Program-made: the position numbers and the translations under genes
Shown: piece after piece, positions 26,164-36,525 of the stretch
Numbering within the stretch: the first letter of the stretch is position 1
Layout of the letters: each line of letters opens with the position of its first letter
From: Dokdonella_A sp963758365
Lineage (GTDB): Bacteria > Pseudomonadota > Gammaproteobacteria > Xanthomonadales > Rhodanobacteraceae
Direction of reading: 5' to 3'
Assembly: GCA_963758365.1 (NCBI GenBank)
Contig: CAVWVB010000001.1
Coordinates: forward strand, 372,001-436,000
DNA length: 64,000 bases
The notes under the pieces: generated by a model
Databases searched by the model: none
What the model was told of the DNA's origin: nothing
The model's input: only the letters and a program-made list of their open reading frames with translations

Positions 26164-27156
26164 ATGCGTCGTCCGGAAACTAACGATGCTTCCGCGCGGA
26201 CGTCTGCGTTTGCCAGCGAGGCGGACGTGCGCAGCGCGTATCGGCTGCTGCTCGGCCGCGCCCCGGATGCCGAAGGACTGGAGCACCACCGTCGCATGCT
26301 CGCCGGGCGCCCCATGCTTGTTGAAGAACTGGTGCGGACGTTTCTTGGTTCCGGCGAATTCGCGGCACGCACCGGAAGCCTTCCAATAGAAGTCCGGCTC
26401 GATGGGTTTTCGATCTTCGTTCGACCTGAGGACAGGCATATCGGCGCGGGCATACACGTCACCGGAAAGTACGAACCACACGTTACCGCGGCGGTGCGGG
26501 AGTTCTTGCGCCCAGGTGCCGTATTTGTCGATGTCGGCGCCAACATCGGCTTTTTCACCAACCTCGCTGCGCATCTGGTCGGTCCGTCTGGTCAGGTCGT
26601 CGCGGTCGAGCCGATGGACAAGAACCTGCAGCTCATCTATCGAGCTCTGGAAGTCAATCATTTTGAGCATGTCCGTGTGCATGCGTGCGCGGCATCTGAC
26701 CGTGAACAGATCGTAGCCGTGGCGACCGGCACGGGCACGTCCAACGGTCAGGTGATCGCCGCCTCCCGTGCGGATCCGTCCGTGATGCGCAGTCAGACCC
26801 GCAGGCTTGATGATCTGATCGCGAATCTGGACCGCATCGATCTGGTGAAGTTCGACATCGAAGGATACGAACTGTTCGCATGGCGTGGATTTCGCGAGAG
26901 CCTGCGGCGCCATCGCCCCGTCGTGCTGACCGAATTTCATCCGTGGTGCATGCGCACGCATGTCGCTATCGAGCCTCGCGACTATCTCGACGAGCTTTTT
27001 TCCTTTGCCGATCATCTCCACGTTCTCGCGCCTGACTCGACCAGAACCACATGTGCGAACGCTGACGCCGTGATGCGTCAATGGGAGTTGGCAGACAAGG
27101 TGGCCCGTTCGGATGGCACACATCACCTTGATCTCCTTGTCCAACCCGACCGCTGA
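26164..27156 (+). CDS. FkbM-family methyltransferase with N-terminal DUF4214-like segment
   Basis: A 330-residue protein. Residues 20-65 (AYRLLLGRAPDAEGLEHHRR) match the DUF4214 motif of surface-glycan and S-layer linked proteins. Residues 76-330 are an FkbM-type SAM methyltransferase, with VFVDVGANIGFFTNLAA (motif I), VVAVEP, LVKFDIEGYELFAW and TEFHPWCM. The substrate is probably a sugar or glycan hydroxyl. The C-terminal part is homologous to the second half of the protein at 54531. The base composition is visibly AT-richer than both flanking genes. It sits between the two reverse-transsulfuration genes, which suggests insertion. GGAGG precedes the ATG; a TTG three bases earlier is possible. 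Confidence 0.82.
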   Translation: MRRPETNDASARTSAFASEADVRSAYRLLLGRAPDAEGLEHHRRMLAGRPMLVEELVRTFLGSGEFAARTGSLPIEVRLDGFSIFVRPEDRHIGAGIHVTGKYEPHVTAAVREFLRPGAVFVDVGANIGFFTNLAAHLVGPSGQVVAVEPMDKNLQLIYRALEVNHFEHVRVHACAASDREQIVAVATGTGTSNGQVIAASRADPSVMRSQTRRLDDLIANLDRIDLVKFDIEGYELFAWRGFRESLRRHRPVVLTEFHPWCMRTHVAIEPRDYLDELFSFADHLHVLAPDSTRTTCANADAVMRQWELADKVARSDGTHHLDLLVQPDR

Positions 27157-27162
27157 GTCCTC

Positions 27163-28326
27163 ATGCCCAAGAAATCCGTCAAGCAGCATCTCGGCACCCG
27201 CGCGATCCACGCCGGCCAGAGTCCGGATCCCTCGACCGGCGCAATCATGACGCCGATCTACGCGACTTCGACCTACGTGCAGAAGAGTCCGGGCGTGCAC
27301 CAGGGCTACGAGTATTCGCGTACGCAGAATCCCACCCGGATGGCCTACGAGCGCTGTGTCGCCGATCTCGAGGGCGGACGCCAGGGTTATGCGTTCGCCT
27401 CGGGCCTTGCAGCGGCGAGCACGGTGCTCGATCTGCTCGACAGCGGCAGCCATGTGATCGCAATGGACGATCTGTATGGCGGAACCTACCGGCTGTTCGA
27501 GCGCGTGCGTCGGCGCAGCGCGGGTCTCGAGTTCACGTTTCTCGACCTCAACGATCACTCCGCGCTCAAGGACGCACTCAAGCCGACGACGCGGATGATC
27601 TGGGCCGAGACGCCGACCAATCCGATGCTCAAACTCGTCGATCTCGCAAAGCTCGGCGCGTTCGCGAAGAAGCACGGTTTGATCCTTGTCGTCGACAACA
27701 CGTTCTGCTCGCCAATGCTGCAGCGGCCGATCGAGCACGGTGCGGACATCGTCGTCCACTCGGCAACCAAGTATCTCAATGGCCATTCCGACATGGTCGG
27801 AGGCATCGCGGTGGTCGCAGACAACGCCGAACTCGCCGACCAGATGGCGTTCCTGCACAACTCGGTCGGTGCGGTGGCGGGGCCGTTTGATTCGTTCCTC
27901 GCGCTGCGCGGCCTGAAGACCCTGCATCTGCGAATGCATGCGCACTGCGAAGGGGCGCTCACGCTCGCTACCTGGCTTGCACGGCATCCGGCGGTCGAGA
28001 AGGTGATCTATCCGGGTCTCAAGTCGCATCCGCAGCACGCGCTCGCGAGACGCCAGATGGACGACTTTGGCGGCATCGTCTCGGTCGAACTCAAAGGTGG
28101 CCTGCGCAAGGCGCGCAAGGTGCTCGAACGTTGCCATCTGTTCGCGCTCGCCGAATCCCTCGGCGGCGTCGAGAGCCTGATCGAGCACCCCGCAATCATG
28201 ACCCACGCATCGATTCCACCAGCGAACCGCAAGCGCCTCGGCATCAGCGACAGCCTGATCCGCCTCTCGGTGGGTGTCGAGAATGTCGTCGATCTGCGTG
28301 CGGAGCTCGAACGCGCACTCGCTTGA
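27163..28326 (+). CDS. Cystathionine gamma-lyase (or gamma-synthase-like PLP enzyme)
   Basis: A 387-residue member of the Cys/Met-metabolism PLP family. YEYSRTQNPTRMAYE, FASGLAAASTVLDLL, ETPTNPMLKLVDL and the PLP lysine in VVHSATKYLNGHSDMVGG are all present. SLGGVESLIEHPAIMTH is the C-terminal signature. Pairing with cystathionine beta-synthase favours the lyase, which splits cystathionine to cysteine, alpha-ketobutyrate and ammonia. Gamma-synthase is the main alternative because the two cannot be separated by motif alone. The ATG lies six bases after the FkbM stop and has no visible Shine-Dalgarno, in keeping with translational coupling to, or disruption by, the inserted gene. Confidence 0.85.
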   Translation: MPKKSVKQHLGTRAIHAGQSPDPSTGAIMTPIYATSTYVQKSPGVHQGYEYSRTQNPTRMAYERCVADLEGGRQGYAFASGLAAASTVLDLLDSGSHVIAMDDLYGGTYRLFERVRRRSAGLEFTFLDLNDHSALKDALKPTTRMIWAETPTNPMLKLVDLAKLGAFAKKHGLILVVDNTFCSPMLQRPIEHGADIVVHSATKYLNGHSDMVGGIAVVADNAELADQMAFLHNSVGAVAGPFDSFLALRGLKTLHLRMHAHCEGALTLATWLARHPAVEKVIYPGLKSHPQHALARRQMDDFGGIVSVELKGGLRKARKVLERCHLFALAESLGGVESLIEHPAIMTHASIPPANRKRLGISDSLIRLSVGVENVVDLRAELERALA

Positions 28327-28380
28327 TGGCCGCTCTTGGCACGCGTCGATGGGAGCCATTCATCGCGGCGAAGAGGCGGA

Positions 28381-30306
28381 TCAGCGGCGAATCGCGCAAT
28401 CCTCAAATGCGACCGCCATCGTGGCGGCCTGGTCCGACTCCATGAACAGTCGTTCCCGCTCGAGTTGTCCTTTTTCGCTCAGCGATACCGCGGCAAACAG
28501 CGGAAACTGCCGAAGCCGGAAGCAGGGCGATGCCGCCGCTGCGCGCGCAACCGCAAGGCGTTCGTCTTGCAATGCGAGCACCGAGGCGCTGCGCGGCGGC
28601 CAAGCGATCGCGGCCTGCAGTGTGTCGAAGTAGGGCAGGATCACCGCGTCAGCCTCGCCGACCAGCAGGACCGTCCGTAGCTCGCGCAGAAACAGCGGAT
28701 CGTGGAGATTGCTGAAATTCAGGTTGCGTGCGCGCTCGCTCCAGCCGCGCTGCGCCATCTCGACGTTCTTGTCGCCGCCGATGTTGTAGGTCTTGAAGCC
28801 AGCCGTGGCGGCGAGGTAATTGACGATGAAATCGTTGCCGTGCGGCACGAAGAGAAGCATGCCGTGGCGGCCAGCAACGCTGCCCAGGTCACGTCCGAGC
28901 GTGCCGGAAATGTCGGCGGCGTCGCGGCGGTTCGCAATCGCATCATCGAGGACTTGCGAGACGTGGGGCAGGAACATGGCCATCAACACGAATGTGGTGC
29001 CATATGCGACGGTCGGGCGGCGCTGGTGCAGGCGCAGAAGAAGCATGATGGTCAGTGCCCAGAATCCGAGCGCGCCAAGGCCGAGCCAGCGATAGGCGGC
29101 GCGCATTTCGCGAAAGCCCGGAACATGCATCGACAGCCAGCCCGACCCGGTCGGCATCACCGCGAATCGCGCGGGCATGAGAGGCCCGCTCTCCACGGCC
29201 GTAATACCTGGAACCTGCTTCGTCGAGTTGATTTTCAGCGACGGCCCGAGCGAAAGATAAACGCCGACCACGGCCATGGCGAGAAACAGCCACGCGCGCT
29301 TGCGCTCCCGTGCCACCGCGAATCCGCAAATGGCGGCAATGATCAGCGGCAGCAAAAACGTCGTGATCCATACCGAGGCATCGCCCCAGAACATGTGTTG
29401 ATTGCGCGTGGAACTCAGACCCAAGGCGTCCCAGAGCAAGTGAATGCCGCGCGTAGGCACGAGCAGCATGGTCACATCCACGCCCCATCCGCGGAAGAAT
29501 GCGCGCGAAAACACGGCGTATCGGAACCCGCCGATGAACGATGTATAGAGGAGGTACGCGACGAAGAAACCTGACGTCAGGGTCGGCAGCACGAAAAGCA
29601 GCGCATGTTTGCGCAATCCGCGGTCGGTCAGGACAGAGCCGGTCCAGACGATGGCAGCAGCGACGAAAAACATGACGAACGTGTAGCCATCCATGAAGAC
29701 CGCGAGGATGGCGACCAGACAGAAAAAACCCGCGGCGAGACTCATGTTCGCGACATCGCGTACGACGAGCAGCCGGTTGACCGCGTGCAGATAAAGCGGC
29801 AGGAGCGCGAACCCGAGCGCGACCATCGAGAAGCCGACGTGCTCCCAGACGATCGGCAGGGCGAGCCAGAGCAGAGCGCCGGCCACTGCGAGGTAGTACG
29901 AAGCGCCCAACGAACGCGCCAGGGCCATCGCCCCGTACAGAGCGATCCCGAGGTACAGGACGACGGTCAGCGTGTAGGCATCGATCGCGCCCATGCCGAA
30001 CACATGAATGATCAGGCCCTGGATGAAGGTCGCCGAAAGTCCGAACGAGATCGGCGCGGGCAGCGGCTGGCCGAAGTCCGTTGCGTAGATCGCCCATCCG
30101 CCCGCGTTCGCATACGATTGCGCGAAACCCGATGCCCAGAGCGCCTGGGCCAGGGTCGGCACGGATAGCCAGGGGATGGCCCCGAACAGGACGCATGCAC
30201 AAACCATCGCCCCTGCGAATGCCGCGGCCTTGGCGCTTGCTCGTGCGCCGAGGAATTTGCGCGTTTCAGCCTTCCTTGGTTCCGAACCCATCCGGTCCGC
30301 CATCAT
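28381..30306 (-). CDS. Polytopic membrane protein of unknown function (641 aa)
   Basis: About 12 hydrophobic helices run from residue 25 to 440 (for example AGMVLFGAIPW-like start, YTLTVVLYLGIALYGAMALA, TIMLLLRL). A roughly 190-residue soluble C-terminal part follows. The first periplasmic loop has repeated aromatic and acidic residues (GWAIYATDFGQPLPAP). The layout resembles GT-C-fold glycosyltransferases or YfhO-like proteins, which move sugars from lipid carriers. No diagnostic catalytic motif is certain. A GGGA sequence lies seven bases before the start. It is convergent with the cystathionine lyase and head-to-tail with the acetoacetyl-CoA synthetase gene. Function is not assigned. Confidence 0.6.
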   Translation of the reverse strand: MMADRMGSEPRKAETRKFLGARASAKAAAFAGAMVCACVLFGAIPWLSVPTLAQALWASGFAQSYANAGGWAIYATDFGQPLPAPISFGLSATFIQGLIIHVFGMGAIDAYTLTVVLYLGIALYGAMALARSLGASYYLAVAGALLWLALPIVWEHVGFSMVALGFALLPLYLHAVNRLLVVRDVANMSLAAGFFCLVAILAVFMDGYTFVMFFVAAAIVWTGSVLTDRGLRKHALLFVLPTLTSGFFVAYLLYTSFIGGFRYAVFSRAFFRGWGVDVTMLLVPTRGIHLLWDALGLSSTRNQHMFWGDASVWITTFLLPLIIAAICGFAVARERKRAWLFLAMAVVGVYLSLGPSLKINSTKQVPGITAVESGPLMPARFAVMPTGSGWLSMHVPGFREMRAAYRWLGLGALGFWALTIMLLLRLHQRRPTVAYGTTFVLMAMFLPHVSQVLDDAIANRRDAADISGTLGRDLGSVAGRHGMLLFVPHGNDFIVNYLAATAGFKTYNIGGDKNVEMAQRGWSERARNLNFSNLHDPLFLRELRTVLLVGEADAVILPYFDTLQAAIAWPPRSASVLALQDERLAVARAAAASPCFRLRQFPLFAAVSLSEKGQLERERLFMESDQAATMAVAFEDCAIRR

Positions 30307-30439
30307 GAAATCGTCCCGGTGTCAGCGCTGGCGGAAACGCAATCCCGGCACGGACGCGACCGATTGAACGTCTCGATGAGGTGTCGCGGCTCGGCGGGAC
30401 GTCCAGTCGAGAACTTTGCGTGCGTCCGTGGCGAGATCA

Positions 30440-32395
<1,956 letters not shown>

Positions 32396-32620
32396 GGACG
32401 CCTCAAGATCGACTGCTGCTGCGCTGCATGGTCATGCGAGAGGGAGCATCGGGATGCGATCTGCTGCAGATCCCTCGCAACCATGCGGATTCCTGGCTCG
32501 TTCATCCATGCGGATCGATGCCGCGCGAACCGCGCGATTATCCGGCATGTGGCGCAGGGTGGCCAGCGAACGGAGCCCCGCCCTGCGCGCGAAGCAGGCA
32601 CCCGCGGGGACACAAACGAA

Positions 32621-32644
32621 GACGCCGGCACAACGGCCGGCGTC
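32621..32644 (-). terminator. Terminator hairpin of the H-NS-like gene
   Basis: GACGCCGGC (32621-32629) and GCCGGCGTC (32636-32644) form a perfect 9-bp stem with a 6-base loop, 29 bp beyond the H-NS-like stop on the minus strand. It is followed there by TTCGTTTG, a weak U-rich tail. Confidence 0.68.
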
Positions 32645-32673
32645 TCGAGGATCGAGCACGCAGACAATCCTGC

Positions 32674-32994
32674 TTATACCAGCAGATCCTTTTCTTTCTT
32701 GCCGGCCGCGAGCGCCGCATTGAACCAGCGAGGACGCTTGCCGCGACCGGTCCAGGTCTGTGCCGGATCAGCCGGGTTGCGATATTTCGGCTTGACCTTG
32801 CCGCGCGATTTGCCGCGTCCGCCGCTGCGACCGAGTACTTCGTCGAGGCCGAATCCCTCCGCCTTGACCAGCGCATTGATTTTCGCGCGCAATTTGGACG
32901 CCTTGTCCTTGACCAGTTCATTCTGACGCGCCTTCGCGCGCGTAATCAGATCGGAAAGCTGATTGTAGTTCAGGGATTTCAGATCAATCGCCAT
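32674..32994 (-). CDS. H-NS-family nucleoid-associated protein
   Basis: A 106-residue DNA-binding protein. The N-terminal helices (NYNQLSDLITRAKARQNELV) should dimerise or oligomerise. The C-terminal domain holds the H-NS core YRNPADPAQTWTGRGKRPRW, where the TWTGRGKRPRWF loop inserts into AT-rich minor grooves. It will silence AT-rich, often horizontally acquired DNA. The ATG at 32994 has AGGTAGGCAAGG just upstream. A terminator follows the gene, and a long AT-rich region lies before it, as usual for self-regulated hns genes. It belongs to the xanthomonad/burkholderial H-NS group, not MvaT. Confidence 0.88.
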   Translation of the reverse strand: MAIDLKSLNYNQLSDLITRAKARQNELVKDKASKLRAKINALVKAEGFGLDEVLGRSGGRGKSRGKVKPKYRNPADPAQTWTGRGKRPRWFNAALAAGKKEKDLLV

Positions 32995-33316
32995 ACCTTG
33001 CCTACCTCTGTTTATTCGAATGGAGAAACAACGTGCTTCACCCTGCACGCATGGATCGGACCAGCGCACGAATAATACGTCAAATGGGCGATATTCTGCT
33101 GTGACGTCACCGCGCATCGGACGCAACATGCAATCTGATGCCGCCGCGCGCGTAGCGCATTGAATAAATAACGATAACGGCGGGAAGAAAAAGCGAACCA
33201 GGCGACAAAATGATTTGCGCTCGATACGCCGGTTCAGCGAACAGCGCGGCCCACGTCGGCGGTACGCTCGCGAGGAATGACCGCGCGCGGCGGAACCGCA
33301 GCGGCCAGGCCCGCGA
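32995..33316. other. Intergenic region upstream of the H-NS-like gene
   Basis: 322 bp without a supported gene. On the minus strand TTGACG (33078-33083 on the plus strand as CGTCAA) is a possible -35. Several AT-rich runs (33158-33178) lie further upstream and could bind H-NS itself. The other side of the gap is the 3' end of proS. Confidence 0.4.
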
Positions 33317-35014
33317 TCATGCGAGCAACTCGTGCAAATCCGTCAGGCCAAGCGCACGGTTTTCCGCTTCGCCCCGGCGCCGGTATTCGAAAGTGCCCGC
33401 GGACAGACCGCGTTCACTGACGACGATGCGATGCGGAATGCCGATCAGTTCGATATCCGCGAACATCGGTCCCGGCCGCAGACCGCGATCGTCGAGCACA
33501 ACCTCGATGCCACGCGCAGCGAGGTCGGCATGCAGCTTGTCGGCTGCCTCGCGGACCTGCGAATTCTGAACCGCGTTGATCGGGCAGATCGCGACTCGCC
33601 AGGGGGCCATGGGCTCGGGCCAGACGATGCCCGCTTCGTCGTGGTTCTGCTCGATCGCGGCGGCGACGATGCGGCTGACACCGATCCCGTAGCATCCCAT
33701 CTGCATCGTCGACGCCTTGCCGGTGTCGTCGAGTACGGTCGCACCCATCGCCTCTGCATAGCGGCTGCCAAGCTGGAATACATGGCCGACCTCGATGCCG
33801 CGTGCGATCCGCAGCGTGCCATGGCCATCCGGCGAGGGATCGCCTTCTACCACCTTGCGGATATCCGCGACGCGGGTGATTCGCGCATCCCGCTCCCAGT
33901 TCGCGCCGCGCCAGTGCGTGCCGTCCGCGTTGCCGCCGCAGATGAAATCGGCGACGACCGCGGCGCTGCGATCGACGATCACCGGAATCGCATCCGGCAG
34001 GCCGACCGGACCGATGAAGCCGGGTCGCGCACCGGTCGCGGCGACTATTTCCGCTTCGTCGGCAAGCATCGACTCACCAGGAAGCTCGGGCAGTTTGGCA
34101 GCCTTTACCTCGTTGATCTCATGATCGCCGCGCACGCACAGCGCTACCGGACCATCGACACCGCGAACCAGGATCGTCTTGATGCATTGCGCGGGATGCG
34201 CGCCGAGGAATGCGGCGACGGCGTCGATGGTTTTCTGCGTCGGCGTGTCGACACGCTCCAGGGTCGCGAGCGGGGAGGGGCGCCGACCGATTGGCGCGAC
34301 TGCCTCGGCCAACTCGATATTGGCGGCGTAGTCGGATTCGGTCGAAAACACGATTGCGTCCTCGCCCGAATCGGCGAGCACCTGGAATTCGTGGCTGGTA
34401 CTGCCGCCGATTGCACCGCTGTCGGCCTGCACCGCGCGGAATTTCAGTCCGAGCCGCGTGAAGATGCGGGCATAGGTGTCGTACATGCTGCGGTATTCGC
34501 GCGCCAGGCACTCCTGGGTCAGGTGAAACGAATAGGCATCCTTCATCAGGAATTCACGCGCGCGCATCACCCCGAAGCGCGGCCGGATCTCGTCGCGGAA
34601 CTTGGTCTGGATCTGGTAGAAGTTGACCGGCAGCTGCTTGTAGCTCTTGAGCTCGTTGCGTGCGAAATCAGTGATCACCTCTTCGTGCGTCGGGCCGTAG
34701 CAATACGCGGCATCCTTGCGGTCGCGCATCTTCAGGAGCTGACCGCCGAACTTTTCCCAGCGCCCGGTCTCCTCCCACAGTTCCCGCGGCTGGATCGAGG
34801 GCATCAGCAGTTCCACCGCGTCGGCGCGATTCATTTCCTCGCGGACGACCTGTTCGACCTTGCTCAGCACCCGCAAGCCGAGCGGCGACCAGGTGTAGAT
34901 GCCTGCCGCGAGCTTGCGGATCATGCCGGTACGCAGCATCAGCCGGTGGCTGGCTATTTCCGCGTCGGCAGGAATTTCCTTGACGGTGGCGAGGTGGAAT
35001 CGGGACAGGCGCAT
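33317..35014 (-). CDS. proS: Prolyl-tRNA synthetase
   Basis: A 565-residue class II synthetase of the bacterial type. Motif 1 is around TGMIRKLAAGIYTWSPLGLR, motif 2 is FRDEIRPRFGVMRAREFLMKD, and motif 3 is GCYGIGVSRIVAA. The editing (INS) domain lies between motifs 2 and 3 (about residues 225-400), and the anticodon-binding domain is at the C-terminus (CPINAVQNSQVREAADKLHA). It charges tRNA-Pro and clears mischarged alanine. The start MRLSRFHLATVKE is the family's usual N-terminus, although no strong ribosome-binding site is visible. Confidence 0.95.
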   Translation of the reverse strand: MRLSRFHLATVKEIPADAEIASHRLMLRTGMIRKLAAGIYTWSPLGLRVLSKVEQVVREEMNRADAVELLMPSIQPRELWEETGRWEKFGGQLLKMRDRKDAAYCYGPTHEEVITDFARNELKSYKQLPVNFYQIQTKFRDEIRPRFGVMRAREFLMKDAYSFHLTQECLAREYRSMYDTYARIFTRLGLKFRAVQADSGAIGGSTSHEFQVLADSGEDAIVFSTESDYAANIELAEAVAPIGRRPSPLATLERVDTPTQKTIDAVAAFLGAHPAQCIKTILVRGVDGPVALCVRGDHEINEVKAAKLPELPGESMLADEAEIVAATGARPGFIGPVGLPDAIPVIVDRSAAVVADFICGGNADGTHWRGANWERDARITRVADIRKVVEGDPSPDGHGTLRIARGIEVGHVFQLGSRYAEAMGATVLDDTGKASTMQMGCYGIGVSRIVAAAIEQNHDEAGIVWPEPMAPWRVAICPINAVQNSQVREAADKLHADLAARGIEVVLDDRGLRPGPMFADIELIGIPHRIVVSERGLSAGTFEYRRRGEAENRALGLTDLHELLA

Positions 35015-35146
35015 GACGGACTGGACGTGAACGCGGAACCGCCAATGCTACCAGCGCGGGCATGCCCGCCGCCGGGCGGACGCCGTTGTCGGACCTCGAG
35101 TGTGGAACGCAGCCGCCGCAATCCCGTCCGCGGGCCGCCGGCGCAG

Positions 35147-35572
35147 TCAATCCGGACAGAACAGCCGGGTCTGCTGGTCGGCCTTGTCGATCTGCGCCTG
35201 ATGGCTCCGCGCCGCATCGGGATCGAGCGGATTGCCGTCGGCGTCGACCGCGACCTGCTGTGTCTGCAGGGTCGCGAGGTTTTTCTTCGCGATCTCGCAG
35301 TTGCGCTTGATGTCGTCGGGGGCATAGCCGGCCGCGGCGGCCAGCGCAGGGCCGCCGGCTTTGGCGCCGGTGGTCGCGGTCTGGGCATCGGCCGGCTCGT
35401 TGGTGGTCACGCCGCCGCGGACCTTGAGCTTCTGCGCCTTGATGCCCTTGGCCGCAGGCGGCGCATCGGCGAAATGCTTGACCCCGTTGGCATCGGTCCA
35501 GGAATACATGTCGGTCGCCGCCGCCGGCAGGCAGACGGCCAGGAGGACAAGCAGGAGCCAGATGCGCTTCAT
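35147..35572 (-). CDS. DUF4124-domain exported protein
   Basis: A 141-residue protein with a Sec signal peptide (IWLLLVLLAVCLPAAA) and right after it the DUF4124 segment (MYSWTDANGVKHFADAPPA), common in gammaproteobacterial periplasmic proteins. A low-complexity alanine-rich stretch leads to a helical end with Cys (KRNCEIAKKNLATLQT and RLFCPD) that may form a disulfide. Function is unknown. AAGG lies seven bases before the ATG at 35572. It is divergent from pssA across a 152-bp gap. Confidence 0.78.
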   Translation of the reverse strand: MKRIWLLLVLLAVCLPAAATDMYSWTDANGVKHFADAPPAAKGIKAQKLKVRGGVTTNEPADAQTATTGAKAGGPALAAAAGYAPDDIKRNCEIAKKNLATLQTQQVAVDADGNPLDPDAARSHQAQIDKADQQTRLFCPD

Positions 35573-35724
35573 GGTCGGACCTTTGCGTTTTCGTCCGTGC
35601 TCGGGGGCGGCACGTTGCATGGCGACTGGATAGCACCAGTCGCGCTCCGATACAAGCAAAAGCGCCCTGAAATGAGGATCACGGTACACTCCGGACACCG
35701 AACCTGATCTTGCTGCGGACCGCC

Positions 35725-36525
35725 ATGGACCCGAGTTCGACCGGCGCGCGCAAACCGCCGCGCGGCATCTATCTGCTGCCGAACCTGTTCACGACCGGCG
35801 CGATGTTCGCGGGCTTCTACGCCATCATTGCCGGCATCGGAGGACGCTATTCGGATGCTGCGATCGCGGTGTTCGTCGCGGGCATCCTCGACGGCCTCGA
35901 CGGACGCGTCGCGCGCCTGACAGGGACACAGAGCGAGTTCGGCGTGCAGTACGACTCGCTGTCCGACCTGGTCAGTTTCGGCCTGGCGCCGTCGCTCGTG
36001 CTCTACACCTGGTCGCTGTCTTCGCTCAAGGCCTACGGGTCCGGCTGGGGCAAGCTCGGCTGGGCCGCCGCGTTCATCTACGCCGCCTGCGCCGCGTTGC
36101 GTCTGGCGCGTTTCAATACCCAGGTCGGGGTGGCCGACAAGCGTTATTTCCAGGGGCTCGCGAGTCCGGCCGCCGCAGGGCTCTGCATGTCCTTCGTCTG
36201 GGCGATCGAGGACAAGGGATTGTTCGGTCTCGGCGTCGAGAACATGGATTTCGTGACCCCGGTCATCGCGATCGTCGCCGGCCTGCTCATGGTCAGCCGG
36301 GTCCGCTACTTCAGTTTCAAGGCATGGCCGCGTTCGGAACGCGTGCCCTTCATCTGGATTCCCGCGGCGATGCTGATCCTGGTCGCGCTCGCGGTGGATC
36401 CGCCGCGCGTGCTGTTTGCGATTGCCGCGTTGTACGTGCTCTCCGGGCCGGTCATGACCTTGTGGGGCCTGCGCCAGAAACGCAGTGCGCGCGCGCTGCG
36501 CGGCAGCGGGCGGAGCATCGAATGA
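35725..36525 (+). CDS. pssA: CDP-diacylglycerol-serine O-phosphatidyltransferase
   Basis: A 266-residue inner-membrane enzyme of the CDP-alcohol phosphotransferase family. The signature DG..AR........G...D...D is visible as DGLDGRVARLTGTQ and EFGVQYDSLSDL. About eight helices follow. It makes phosphatidylserine, precursor of phosphatidylethanolamine, the main membrane lipid. The N-terminus RGIYLLPNLFTTGAMFAGFY is typical of the Bacillus-type (integral) PssA. The ATG at 35725 is chosen; an in-frame TTG at 35710 is possible. Its stop overlaps the GAF-phosphatase gene as ATGA, beginning a long operon that includes mla lipid-transport genes. Confidence 0.9.
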   Translation: MDPSSTGARKPPRGIYLLPNLFTTGAMFAGFYAIIAGIGGRYSDAAIAVFVAGILDGLDGRVARLTGTQSEFGVQYDSLSDLVSFGLAPSLVLYTWSLSSLKAYGSGWGKLGWAAAFIYAACAALRLARFNTQVGVADKRYFQGLASPAAAGLCMSFVWAIEDKGLFGLGVENMDFVTPVIAIVAGLLMVSRVRYFSFKAWPRSERVPFIWIPAAMLILVALAVDPPRVLFAIAALYVLSGPVMTLWGLRQKRSARALRGSGRSIE